Of a stretch of 32,467 nucleotides of DNA, positions 8,882-18,722 are shown in pieces. How positions within the stretch are numbered: the stretch's first letter is position 1; each line of letters opens with the position of its first letter. Source of the DNA: a virus; IMG/VR virus record IMGVR_UViG_3300044615_001496, positions 1 to 32,467 of that record; one strand, 5' to 3'. The notes beneath the pieces are model-generated. The model did not search any database, was not told where the DNA came from, and saw only the letters and a program-made list of their open reading frames with translations. Position numbers and translations under genes: made by a program.

Positions 8882-10873
8882 TTATATATTTTTTAACAAA
8901 TCTATAAAAATATTATAATAAGTATAACAAACTGCAGTAAGGTCACTTAGCGCCAAATATACAGCCTTTTCATCAACCTTTCTTCTAAAGTCTTCTGAAA
9001 GCTTTAACTCATTAAACATAAGCTCTCTTTGGCTTCTGGTTAGTAACGCAACTAAAGTTACTTCGTCTATTGTTAATAAAGATATTGCAACAACTAAAAA
9101 GTCTACCATTCCGATTCCACTTATAATACCAATAGAGGTTTCAATATCTTTTGTAGGTTTTGTTCCTGCCGAAGCTGCTGCGTTTCTATCTCTCTTTATT
9201 TCATCTGATCTTTTGTTTATATAATTTCTTGGAACTTGAACTATATTTAATAGGGATGGCATAAGTGATGAATTTGATATTGAAGAATCTCTTCTTGTGC
9301 TAGCCTGAAGATCAAGAACGCTCTGAGCTTCTGTAGTTCCAAGCACTAACATCAAAGAGTCTTCTATCAAAAGCATTGCGTTTAAAGTCTTCTCCTCTTC
9401 TTGTTCTCCTGTGGGCTTTGCTGGTATGGCGGCAGTTGGTAATGCCTTCTCTGTAATGCAGCTTGAAAACAAAGTCATTTTATTTTTCTTTTGTGACTTT
9501 GATATTGCAGTTATAGACATTCTTGTGTTTTTTGCTAATACTGCCAAAGATTCTAGCATTCTAACTATTAACAAAGACTCTATATACCCAAGTGTACTTC
9601 CTGATATATCATCTACCGGAATCTGTCCTTCATCTGACAGTACCATCTCATTAGATATATATTGTTTTGTTCCAGATATTACGTCCATTCTTATTCTTAT
9701 TATTGTTTCTAGCAATGATGACTTCAAAGTCTTCCTATTTAAAACTCTTTTATTCTTAGGAAGAAATGGCTCAGCTATAACCTTATCTCCATCATTTATA
9801 CACTTTGCAATCCTTCCATCTTGAACCATAGGAAATAATAGTGAGCTATAATTGAAAAATATATTTTCAAGATTGTTTACAGTCATGTCTGATTCTTTTT
9901 TATAAACTAGCTCGTACAGCATAAAGCCTATATCGTTGATTGATGGAGCATTATCAGCTTCACTTGAATTTTTCCCTATCATATAAATATAAGTCAAAAA
10001 ACTGCCGTAAAATAAGAAAAGATTATCTGAAAAGAAAGCAACGCCTTGTTCAAAGTCTTGACCTCTCATATCTTTAGATATCTGTACGAATAAATCAGAA
10101 TCAATACCAGATTTATCTCCAGAAAACAAATCAGCATCTGGACCAGTAATATCCAAGGTTTTACTCACCCTGTCTAATAGAAGCCTATAGTTTTCTTTAT
10201 AGTTATCTTTGGTTGAAGAAAGCAATGCATTCATTGCATCTGACATTTCTATTATATTTTTATAATATTCCTCGCTTAATCCATATGTTTCTTTTAATAA
10301 TATTTCAGAATTTAACTGCGAATACATATCATAGTGTGATATTGATTTTGAGCATCCATATATAGCAGAGGCTTGCCTTGCATCAAGAAAGCTTTCAATA
10401 TTCTTTTCATCTACTGCATAGTTCTTAAGCTCTCCAACTGTATTTATTATTGGAAGCTTATATCCAACCTCTAAGCTGTCAGAGGTTGGAAGGCCTACCA
10501 TTCTATAGAAAGCATTATGAGCACTTTCTATTACAGTTGTTTCGTTTAAAACTTCGCTACCAGTAGTTTCTTCTGTTTCTCCATATTTTGATATATTCTT
10601 TAATACATTATAAGGCATATATCCAGATCTTGTATTTTCTATCTCATTAAATAATCTTTCAAACTCTGCATTGATCATTTGAAATGAATATTCATAAATA
10701 TTGTTTTTTTGATCTACAGTATCTTTGTTTGTATCAGGCTCTTCGCCTTCTTGAGGATACGCTGATGCTAGCAGCTCAACAGCCTGGGTTAATGTTTGAA
10801 GAAGATCTGCCTTGCTAGTCCTCTCTCTGCTGCTTAGAAGGTTTATTATTTTTTCTATATTTTCAGTATTCAT
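8882..10873 (-). CDS. Unrecognised baseplate-locus protein, 663 aa
   Basis: I do not recognise a family. The protein looks mainly alpha-helical, beginning 'MNTENIEKIINLLSSRERTS', with an acidic linker near residues 40-55. A hydrophobic stretch lies at about residues 575-615 (IGIISGIGMVDFLVVAISLL then TIDEVTLVALL) that could be one or two membrane-type helices or a buried core. No catalytic motif stands out. Its ATG shares one base with the stop of the 2613-aa gene (TAATG), so the two are probably translationally coupled and may act together. No strong Shine-Dalgarno is visible, which fits reinitiation. It sits between the spike/2613-aa pair and the gp25-like gene, so a structural baseplate role is inferred from position only. 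Confidence 0.5.
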   Translation of the reverse strand: MNTENIEKIINLLSSRERTSKADLLQTLTQAVELLASAYPQEGEEPDTNKDTVDQKNNIYEYSFQMINAEFERLFNEIENTRSGYMPYNVLKNISKYGETEETTGSEVLNETTVIESAHNAFYRMVGLPTSDSLEVGYKLPIINTVGELKNYAVDEKNIESFLDARQASAIYGCSKSISHYDMYSQLNSEILLKETYGLSEEYYKNIIEMSDAMNALLSSTKDNYKENYRLLLDRVSKTLDITGPDADLFSGDKSGIDSDLFVQISKDMRGQDFEQGVAFFSDNLFLFYGSFLTYIYMIGKNSSEADNAPSINDIGFMLYELVYKKESDMTVNNLENIFFNYSSLLFPMVQDGRIAKCINDGDKVIAEPFLPKNKRVLNRKTLKSSLLETIIRIRMDVISGTKQYISNEMVLSDEGQIPVDDISGSTLGYIESLLIVRMLESLAVLAKNTRMSITAISKSQKKNKMTLFSSCITEKALPTAAIPAKPTGEQEEEKTLNAMLLIEDSLMLVLGTTEAQSVLDLQASTRRDSSISNSSLMPSLLNIVQVPRNYINKRSDEIKRDRNAAASAGTKPTKDIETSIGIISGIGMVDFLVVAISLLTIDEVTLVALLTRSQRELMFNELKLSEDFRRKVDEKAVYLALSDLTAVCYTYYNIFIDLLKNI

Positions 10874-13800
10874 TAGTTTACCATGTTTGTAAATTCTACT
10901 TGAGGTAGTGTAACTGATGCGCCTTCATTATTAGATTCAAAGATGTTCAAAGTTTTTGGAGCAACAAATAATATAGTAAGAATTCTATCAACCTTTATCA
11001 AAGATCCTGGTGCAAATAAGTCTGGAGCGGTATCTGTAACGTTTGGTATACATCCTTCCTCAACTGTCTCTACTTTGATACCTCTTTCGGTTACTGCCTG
11101 TATGGTTACATCACAAATACTTGCCTTGATTGTTACTTTTCCTGGTGTTGATGACTTTATTGCAACTGTATATACTGATCCATCTTTATTAAACAAAGTA
11201 TCTTGATCATTATTCATCTTTACTAGCTCGGCACCAGAACTGGTTGAATCAGATAAAATATCAATTCTAATCTTTTTTCTTAAATCAAGAGTGTCTATAA
11301 TTTGATCATCATATGAATCTCTTGGAATTATTTGTATTATTGCTCTAGATCCGGCAGAGACAGTAACAGAGTCGCCTATTCCAGAGGCGTATTCCATTGC
11401 TCCAGTTATTGTTGGCATTGTTGCTACTGCTCCGGCAAGCTCTACCTCTGTAATGGTTGTAGTTGGATCAATATAATCATCTAAAGGTGTTTCATCTTTA
11501 TCATCAAGTAGCTTAAATGTTGTATTTAGAGGATTTATTGTAAACTTACAAGAATCATCTATTGCAAGATTTGTACATGCTACAAATGAATCATATAGTG
11601 TTTTTATATCTGGTATTGATATCTTCTCTGGTACTCCTCCGTTTGCCATCACATTTCTTGCTTTTGAAACTATTCCCTTATCTTCATCTAAAAAGAACCC
11701 AATAAAGTCATCTAAACATCTGCTGTATGGCTCTACAACGTCTCCATTAAAGTCAAGAGTAAAGCCTGGCATATCAAGTAATAGCTGGTTTGCTTGAGAA
11801 GTTCCACATGCTGCTGCGATGTCGTCTGCAACCTGTCTTAAGTCAACAAAGTATATCTGTGGAAATACAAATACATCAATATTTGCAACTGCATACCTTA
11901 GATCATCGGTCTCTAAGATTGTTCCGTTTACAAACTCATAAACACCATAGTCTGGATAAGGAGGCTCTGCTTGAATTGGATTATCAGGCAAGAATGTATT
12001 TAGATATGTCTTAAGCTTACTTGCTCCATTCTTTCCTACGTAGTTTCCAGAGCTTCCTATGGATCCGCTGTTAAATAACTTGTCATTAAGTTTATTGTAA
12101 TTTATATAGATCGTATATGGTCCTCCATTAGGACCTGATACAAAGAATGGCTTTGATGATCCAAACAATGTCTCATCAGTATCTCTGTCTACTATATCTT
12201 CTCCTCCGTTGTCATTTATTTCTATATACTGTGTTGCAGTTAGAGACTGGAAGAAAGATGCATTTGCTTGCAACTTCAATAATGCATCACCAAGATCATT
12301 TTCATAACCGGCAGATCTTGATGATTTAACTACATCTCCACCAGAATAGTCTAGAAGATCTTTTACTATATTTGATCTTATTTTCTTATTTTCACTAACA
12401 TAAGCATTGGTCTTTCTTGTTACTGATTCTTCTTCTTTATCAAAAGATCTGGAAGTTGCTGCTGGGAAGTTAATCATCTTGGCAAAGATTGTATCTATTA
12501 CTGGAACATAGCTTCCGCTTTCTGTTTGCTCGAGCCTTATATTTAGACCACCATCTTCAACGAAGTATACATTAAATCTATCATCAACTATTGCAAAAGA
12601 TGGTATACCTCCAAAGGTTTTAGTTACCTGCCTTGAAGTTACTGTTGCTTCTCCAGTAACTGGATCAACACCACTCTCATATACATCAATATTTGCTATC
12701 AATGGCTTTGGCTTAAATGAGTAGGTTGTATCGCCTATTAGATTTGAGTCAGATCCAACATACTCTATGAAGTCTGAGAAACCATCTATTGGGCTTACTA
12801 GCTTTATCTTATCTGCATTGAATGAAGAAGAGCTTTGTGAATAAATCTTTAGGTTACTTCCAGATGATGCTAAGAAAGCAGGATTTGAGTCCAGTGGGAA
12901 GTTTTCATCTATAACCTTTCCTTTTAGATTGAAAAAACTTGCAAATGATGTAAACAATAGATTGTTAGTTAATCCTTTATTATTAAAACTAAACTCAACA
13001 AATCTTGGATCATTTTTTGGATTCAAGAAAGGAATTCCAAAGCTAAACTTTTTCTTTGCCTTTGTACATGACATTGTAAAGGTTGCATTAAAATCTCCAC
13101 CCTTAAATCTAAGTTTTTCATAATTTATATTATCAATTAGTCCATCACCATCGCTATCTCCAGAGAAATAACCTCCAGGCTGAACTGTCTTAGGCTCTTG
13201 TGTTTGAGAGTCAATTAGAGCTGGCAAGGTATTACCTGCATAGTTAGAATTATCTATTACGATTAAGTCTGTATTTAAGTCTACTGCTTCCGATGTTTTG
13301 TACAATACATTGTTTATCTTATTTCCAGACTCATTTTTTGGAGGAGAGTTATAATCAATGTCTGTTACACTTTCTGGATCATGTGATGATGAATCAGGGG
13401 TATTACCTTCTGATCCAACTCTTTCTGAAGATAGATTTGTATAAGTTTGAGCCATAGGAATCATAGCATCTGGAACTAGCTGACCATTTGGAGCAACCTT
13501 TCCAACTATCAAACCTGCCAACATAGAAGGATCTATACAGCCTGGATCATCTGGATCTTGATTTACTTGACATGGGAACGCAAATGCAAGCTGTAGAAGC
13601 TCTTGTATCAAACCTATTATCTGTAAAATAGGCTCCATTACTTGAAGGTCTGCTTCGATTGTTATTAGATGCTCTTCTAAGGTTATTTCTAGATTTTTAA
13701 TAGCTTCAAATGATTTTTCTTTTATAGCTCTTTCTAATGCATCTATTATTTCATTTGTTGCAACAACTATTGTTATTATCTTTTGAATAACACATAGTAG

Positions 13801-16800
13801 AAGTTCTAATATATGAATTAGAAGTGTTAAGAATAAGACTGGAAGTGCTAATTGTGGTAGTAGCAATAGTAAGTCAAATAAACATACAAATAGTCTAATT
13901 ATTGCTAAAGCCAATTTAACTGGATTTGTTAAAGCACAAAGAACGTCTATTATACAGAAAATAACTTTTATTGGTACATAAATTATTCTCAATGCTTTTA
14001 GCTGGAAGGCTATCTCTGCAGTTAGATGGAATGAGAAGTCACAAAAGCTTCTAATAAAATCTTGTGCAGCAAGAGCCTTATCTGTAATCCATGGACCTAC
14101 CTTTAGCTTTGCTTGCTTTATTTTATCATCAATCTTCTTCTTTGACTTCTTTCTAAGCTTGTCAACACCACTCTTTGCTCTTTCCATAGCCCTTTCGACA
14201 TCTTGTCCATATGTTGGATCTATAGTTCTGGATATCTTTAACCTATCTTTGTTTGTTGTACTTATTGAAAGCTTAATACAATCATTGGTTTCAAATAACT
14301 GAATTCTATCGCTAGGATTTATTGTGGCTCTATAAAGAAATGTTCCATCTGGATTTCTTTCTATAAATGTAGATGATACTCTAAATTTAGATAACTCTAC
14401 CTTTAAATCAGCATCACCATCTTTTACATAAATATCTATTACTATAGGATTTGAGCCTATCTTTAAATCTCTATAGTTATCAGATGTGTATGTTTGCCCA
14501 TCTACAACTATTTTTAATATCTCTGGAATTCTTTGCTTTATTGAGTGTGCTTTTGCAATGTGTGTTGTAACAGTTACAAATAGCTCGCTACCGTCACTAG
14601 AGATAGCAGAGTAAGCAGAATTTACTGGAATTGATTCTTGGATCAAACACTTATATTGTGAAAATGAAATTACATCTAGCGGCCTACTAGCGTTTCCAAT
14701 TAATTGCTCTATTGACTCAACAGCGGCAAATACACCGCTCGAAAGCTTGTCAGTTATTGCAGAGGCCTTTCTTAATAGCTCATTTATTTGCTCTATCTTT
14801 GCCATTATAGCTGCAGAAGCAGAATTTACATTTGCAAGAAGATCATCAAGCTGGCTTTGAAGACTTGCTACGTCTACTATTATAGCATCAGATTCAGCAG
14901 CTTTATCCTTCTCTTCTTGTGTTGAAGCCGGATCATCAGCAGTTGATTTGTTTGAATTTGTTATATTTTCAATCTTTTGTTTTGATTCTGCCTTGTTTGC
15001 TTCAGCTTTTTTATTTGCATAATCCCTTGTAACTATTGGATTTATTTTTCCAGATGATAACTCTACGCAATCTTCCTTTACCCTTCCATCTTCAATCTTT
15101 TGATCAGACAAGACTGCGCCATAAGATGATGCTCCATTGCTACCAACTGTAAGTGTAACATCTGTATTTATTACAACTGGATTTGAAAACCTTATGTATG
15201 GGGGTAGCTTCGTGCTATATTCTGCCAGACCATCATTTGCCGCCCAACCACTTGTTGTTCCAGGGCTTAGTAAGTATCCAAAATATTGTAGCAATCCAGA
15301 ATACTTTGTGTCTCCGGTTTTTGTATTTACTGGAATTATTGCTTGTGTCTTTATAAGCTTATTTTGATTGTAAGCATTATATGCACCAAGCTCTCTTGAA
15401 AACTCAGATGAAATTGAAGCAATATCATTTGATATTGTAAAATCAGATTTTATTTTTTTAGAAACTTTTGTATAAAGATCTGAACTGCAAGATCCTGAGT
15501 GCTCAAGATTACTTCTAACAACCCTTACCTCTGAGTAACCAATCTTAGGTAAGTTGTCTATATTCTTAAAGAAAGCAACAGCAACATTCTGCTCTAAATA
15601 TTTTATTTTCTTAATTTTAAACTTATTAATTTTATTATTTTCTATGTAAAAACTATGAGTTTTATCTAGAGATCTTGATCTTCTATTTGGAGCCTTAAAC
15701 AATACCATTAGATATTTTAATTTATCATTTGATGATATTGGTGCTTCTGCCCTTATTTTTTTTATCGAATCTTCTGATAACATTCCATTAGGAATGGCAT
15801 TTTTTATTTTCAAAAACAAGCTATCTGTTTTGCTGTAAGCTTCGCCTATATTAAAGTCTGCCGCACCACCATGCTCTCTGTCAATCTCTGCAAATAATCC
15901 TAGAATATGTGGAGGAGTAATAAAAGCAGGCTTATCTTCTTGGGTTTTTCCAAGCTGCAATATAGATACTGGGAAGTTTGTAGATCCAGATGATATATTT
16001 ATTGTTTTATCGCTAGTTATTTTTTCATTTGAGAATATTAGATAAGATATATGAGCACCAGAAGTCTCTATAAACTGAGTTAGGTTTATTGGAGTATTTT
16101 TTGCAGGACCTGGAAATTTTATATATACTGCATTTCCAATATCGGCCTTCTTAAAATGCTCGTCTCCATATGACCATTCTAATTTTTTATTAAAATAATA
16201 ATCTTCCCCAGATACTGTAACTTTTGTTACATCAGAGTCCAAACCAACGGACTCTATTATTGCTTTATCTTTTGTTGCTAGATAGCAGAACAGCCTTCCT
16301 TTTGATGAATCTCCAAAAACATAATTATCTTTAGAATTCAATGCAACGCCTATATTGCTAACTCCATCAAAGCTTAGCGGTATTGAATCTGGTCCTTTAT
16401 TATTTACAGCTGTGTCTGCTAAAGATTTTGGCTTTCCTTCTACAGAGGAGTAAATTGAGTTTAGCGAAGTAAAAGTTAGGGCTGTGTTTATATTTCTTTC
16501 TAAGTCTACATCAGCTATGCCGTCTTGACTTATTAATATTTGCTTTGTATTTGTTCTTTTATTTGCTGTCTTTTTTGTAGTTACATATACATCGAACTTT
16601 CCAAGAAGAGTTAATACACTTGACCATAGCTTTGTAGAAAGTATTGATATTTTATCATTTGATGCTATAAAGCCTGATTCAGTATTATTTATAATCTGTC
16701 TATCACCAGTTGGAAGAACTATATATACTGCTTCTGCATTTTTTAAATTCTCGCCAATAATACTAAAGGATAAATTCTTAGATGGGGTTATGGAAGTTCC

Positions 16801-18714
16801 GCCATAAAATCCATCTGGAATTATTTGAGTTATAGAGGATCTAGCTATATTAAAGGTTATGTTTGGGCCTGGCAATCTTAGAAACTGTCCAGTTGCATTA
16901 TGTATTATATACAATGCAAATTGAACGTCATTTAAATTAATTATGCCGTTATCTGTTTCACTTTCTAGTGAATAAATTGTCTTTAATTTATCAAGTGCTT
17001 CGCTAGATAAAGAAAGGTTTATAGACTCATCGTCCTCTTGAGAGCTTAATGGAAGCCAATGTTTTGGAAATGATAGCTCATCTAATGATGATGATATTGG
17101 ATAAGAATTTATATCTTTAATTTTAAATAAATACTCTGGTTTTGATCCAGACAAGGCAATTCTTGAATATTGATTACTTGCAGAATATAATGCTAGATCA
17201 TTCTTATCTGTTTGATCAGTAGATAAATCATTTTCCCTATCTGAAAGAATTATTTCTGGCCTATTTATTGCAGAAAGAAATGAGTCAAGTGAGTCTACTT
17301 TTGCTAAAGACTTTGAACTACTTTGGTGAAGTGGAATAGAGTTATATTGAGAAAAAAGGGCTTCAGCCTTTTCATTATAATCCTTGAAGTATTTAAAATT
17401 TATATCAACAGGAATAGGGAAAGCTTCAATAAGCTGATCTTTATTTATTGCAAGGCCATTACAACTTTGATTTAACTTTGTTATTGTATTTAATATATTA
17501 TTGTTTTTAATTGAACAGTCTAACAATGGTGATAGCTTAAATGAATAATCATTTAAGTGGCCATATGGAACTTTCTGTATTTTTTCAACAGTAATAAATT
17601 TATTTTGCTGATTACTGTCACCTTCTAAATAATCTATTGTTGTATTTTTTACTTCTAAATTTGGAATCTGAACATATTTAAAAGCCAAAGCTTTGCTCAA
17701 TGAATTTTGTGATAAGCTTATGTTAAGAACAATTTGTAATAATGACTTTTGACCATCGTTATCTATATAAACAAAATCACTATAAGACTCTCTTGAATCT
17801 TTTCCAGTTAAGTTTGGAAATTTTATATAGAAAGAAGATGTTGACTCTATAAATGTATAGTATCCTGCAAGAGACATTGTATCTGCAAACAAAGAGTCTT
17901 CTGATAGTCTTATTACTGGAAATAGCTCAATTAAGGCAGCAGTAATTACTGCATCTACAATCCATGGAGAGCTTGATAAGTTTAAAAGTGCATCATATAT
18001 ATTTTTATATGTTAGTCTTGAAGACCCAATTGTAAGAAGATTTTCTGAAAACAATCCAAGACCAGTTGTTCCATCTGAAGATATTTCAGAAAGTAACTTA
18101 AATATATGCAAAATAACTTCAAAAGGTATAAAAGATAAAAATGAAAAACTTTTAAGATCTTTATCTTCTGTAGTTAAAGTTCTTAAGTAGTTATTATAAG
18201 AATCAGTTGTATCTGTCCAGACAGTTCCTTCTTCTGGTACATATTTATTACTTAGTGTAAACTCTGGAACGTTATTCTCTCTATATATATCTTTATCATT
18301 TTGCATACCTGAAATATAATTTGATAATTTAAGCATGCATTCATTTATCGAGGTCCTCACTCTAGACATGCTCCTATATCCATCAAAGGATATCTCTCCG
18401 CCTACCACTTGTGAGAGTGACTGCTCAGCTATATTTTTCATGGCCTCTATCTTTGATAGATATGATGCCATCTGAGTTCCATTTTTCTCTACACCAATTT
18501 TAAAGCCATTATTTCCAGATACTCTTACAATTGATCCGCCATTGAATGGAACTAAGTCTCCTGAACCTGATGGAGATAGAACTTGATAACTTGGAACACC
18601 AAACAAATCGGCACCAACTGCTGCAGGATCTACTGGATTACAGTTTATATCTGCTGATATATTTACTTCTTGATTGTTAATTATTCCCGCTACAGCTGAT
18701 AGTATTGAAGTCAT
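10873..18714 (-). CDS. 2613-aa multidomain baseplate-locus protein with hydrophobic membrane-like block
   Basis: This is the largest complete gene. The start is well supported: AGAGGA lies just upstream, overlapping the TAG stop of the spike gene. I do not recognise a full-length family. Visible parts, in order: a mixed N-terminal region; an IPT/TIG-like Ig domain at about 625-715; a Lys/Ala/Glu-rich coiled coil at about 1232-1332 (SLQSQLDDLLANVNSASAAI); a basic helix at about 1509-1545 (KSGVDKLRKKSKKK); a very hydrophobic block at about 1567-1660 (KVIFCIIDVLCAL, LFVCLFDLLLLLPQLALPVL) with a weaker segment near 1700; an acidic calcium-loop motif DSDGDGLID at 1853-1861; beta-rich modules; and an Ig-like domain near 2440-2540. 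The position after the hub and spike genes suggests a baseplate or central-spike accessory. A role in contacting or crossing the host membrane is my inference from the hydrophobic block. Confidence 0.5.
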   Translation of the reverse strand: MTSILSAVAGIINNQEVNISADINCNPVDPAAVGADLFGVPSYQVLSPSGSGDLVPFNGGSIVRVSGNNGFKIGVEKNGTQMASYLSKIEAMKNIAEQSLSQVVGGEISFDGYRSMSRVRTSINECMLKLSNYISGMQNDKDIYRENNVPEFTLSNKYVPEEGTVWTDTTDSYNNYLRTLTTEDKDLKSFSFLSFIPFEVILHIFKLLSEISSDGTTGLGLFSENLLTIGSSRLTYKNIYDALLNLSSSPWIVDAVITAALIELFPVIRLSEDSLFADTMSLAGYYTFIESTSSFYIKFPNLTGKDSRESYSDFVYIDNDGQKSLLQIVLNISLSQNSLSKALAFKYVQIPNLEVKNTTIDYLEGDSNQQNKFITVEKIQKVPYGHLNDYSFKLSPLLDCSIKNNNILNTITKLNQSCNGLAINKDQLIEAFPIPVDINFKYFKDYNEKAEALFSQYNSIPLHQSSSKSLAKVDSLDSFLSAINRPEIILSDRENDLSTDQTDKNDLALYSASNQYSRIALSGSKPEYLFKIKDINSYPISSSLDELSFPKHWLPLSSQEDDESINLSLSSEALDKLKTIYSLESETDNGIINLNDVQFALYIIHNATGQFLRLPGPNITFNIARSSITQIIPDGFYGGTSITPSKNLSFSIIGENLKNAEAVYIVLPTGDRQIINNTESGFIASNDKISILSTKLWSSVLTLLGKFDVYVTTKKTANKRTNTKQILISQDGIADVDLERNINTALTFTSLNSIYSSVEGKPKSLADTAVNNKGPDSIPLSFDGVSNIGVALNSKDNYVFGDSSKGRLFCYLATKDKAIIESVGLDSDVTKVTVSGEDYYFNKKLEWSYGDEHFKKADIGNAVYIKFPGPAKNTPINLTQFIETSGAHISYLIFSNEKITSDKTINISSGSTNFPVSILQLGKTQEDKPAFITPPHILGLFAEIDREHGGAADFNIGEAYSKTDSLFLKIKNAIPNGMLSEDSIKKIRAEAPISSNDKLKYLMVLFKAPNRRSRSLDKTHSFYIENNKINKFKIKKIKYLEQNVAVAFFKNIDNLPKIGYSEVRVVRSNLEHSGSCSSDLYTKVSKKIKSDFTISNDIASISSEFSRELGAYNAYNQNKLIKTQAIIPVNTKTGDTKYSGLLQYFGYLLSPGTTSGWAANDGLAEYSTKLPPYIRFSNPVVINTDVTLTVGSNGASSYGAVLSDQKIEDGRVKEDCVELSSGKINPIVTRDYANKKAEANKAESKQKIENITNSNKSTADDPASTQEEKDKAAESDAIIVDVASLQSQLDDLLANVNSASAAIMAKIEQINELLRKASAITDKLSSGVFAAVESIEQLIGNASRPLDVISFSQYKCLIQESIPVNSAYSAISSDGSELFVTVTTHIAKAHSIKQRIPEILKIVVDGQTYTSDNYRDLKIGSNPIVIDIYVKDGDADLKVELSKFRVSSTFIERNPDGTFLYRATINPSDRIQLFETNDCIKLSISTTNKDRLKISRTIDPTYGQDVERAMERAKSGVDKLRKKSKKKIDDKIKQAKLKVGPWITDKALAAQDFIRSFCDFSFHLTAEIAFQLKALRIIYVPIKVIFCIIDVLCALTNPVKLALAIIRLFVCLFDLLLLLPQLALPVLFLTLLIHILELLLCVIQKIITIVVATNEIIDALERAIKEKSFEAIKNLEITLEEHLITIEADLQVMEPILQIIGLIQELLQLAFAFPCQVNQDPDDPGCIDPSMLAGLIVGKVAPNGQLVPDAMIPMAQTYTNLSSERVGSEGNTPDSSSHDPESVTDIDYNSPPKNESGNKINNVLYKTSEAVDLNTDLIVIDNSNYAGNTLPALIDSQTQEPKTVQPGGYFSGDSDGDGLIDNINYEKLRFKGGDFNATFTMSCTKAKKKFSFGIPFLNPKNDPRFVEFSFNNKGLTNNLLFTSFASFFNLKGKVIDENFPLDSNPAFLASSGSNLKIYSQSSSSFNADKIKLVSPIDGFSDFIEYVGSDSNLIGDTTYSFKPKPLIANIDVYESGVDPVTGEATVTSRQVTKTFGGIPSFAIVDDRFNVYFVEDGGLNIRLEQTESGSYVPVIDTIFAKMINFPAATSRSFDKEEESVTRKTNAYVSENKKIRSNIVKDLLDYSGGDVVKSSRSAGYENDLGDALLKLQANASFFQSLTATQYIEINDNGGEDIVDRDTDETLFGSSKPFFVSGPNGGPYTIYINYNKLNDKLFNSGSIGSSGNYVGKNGASKLKTYLNTFLPDNPIQAEPPYPDYGVYEFVNGTILETDDLRYAVANIDVFVFPQIYFVDLRQVADDIAAACGTSQANQLLLDMPGFTLDFNGDVVEPYSRCLDDFIGFFLDEDKGIVSKARNVMANGGVPEKISIPDIKTLYDSFVACTNLAIDDSCKFTINPLNTTFKLLDDKDETPLDDYIDPTTTITEVELAGAVATMPTITGAMEYASGIGDSVTVSAGSRAIIQIIPRDSYDDQIIDTLDLRKKIRIDILSDSTSSGAELVKMNNDQDTLFNKDGSVYTVAIKSSTPGKVTIKASICDVTIQAVTERGIKVETVEEGCIPNVTDTAPDLFAPGSLIKVDRILTILFVAPKTLNIFESNNEGASVTLPQVEFTNMVN

Positions 18715-18722
18715 TTTTTCCT

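Noticed and set aside
9411-9824. 137-aa plus-strand frame opposite the 663-aa gene
   Set aside because: Antisense shadow with low-complexity hydrophobic composition; the minus-strand frame is continuous and fits the operon.
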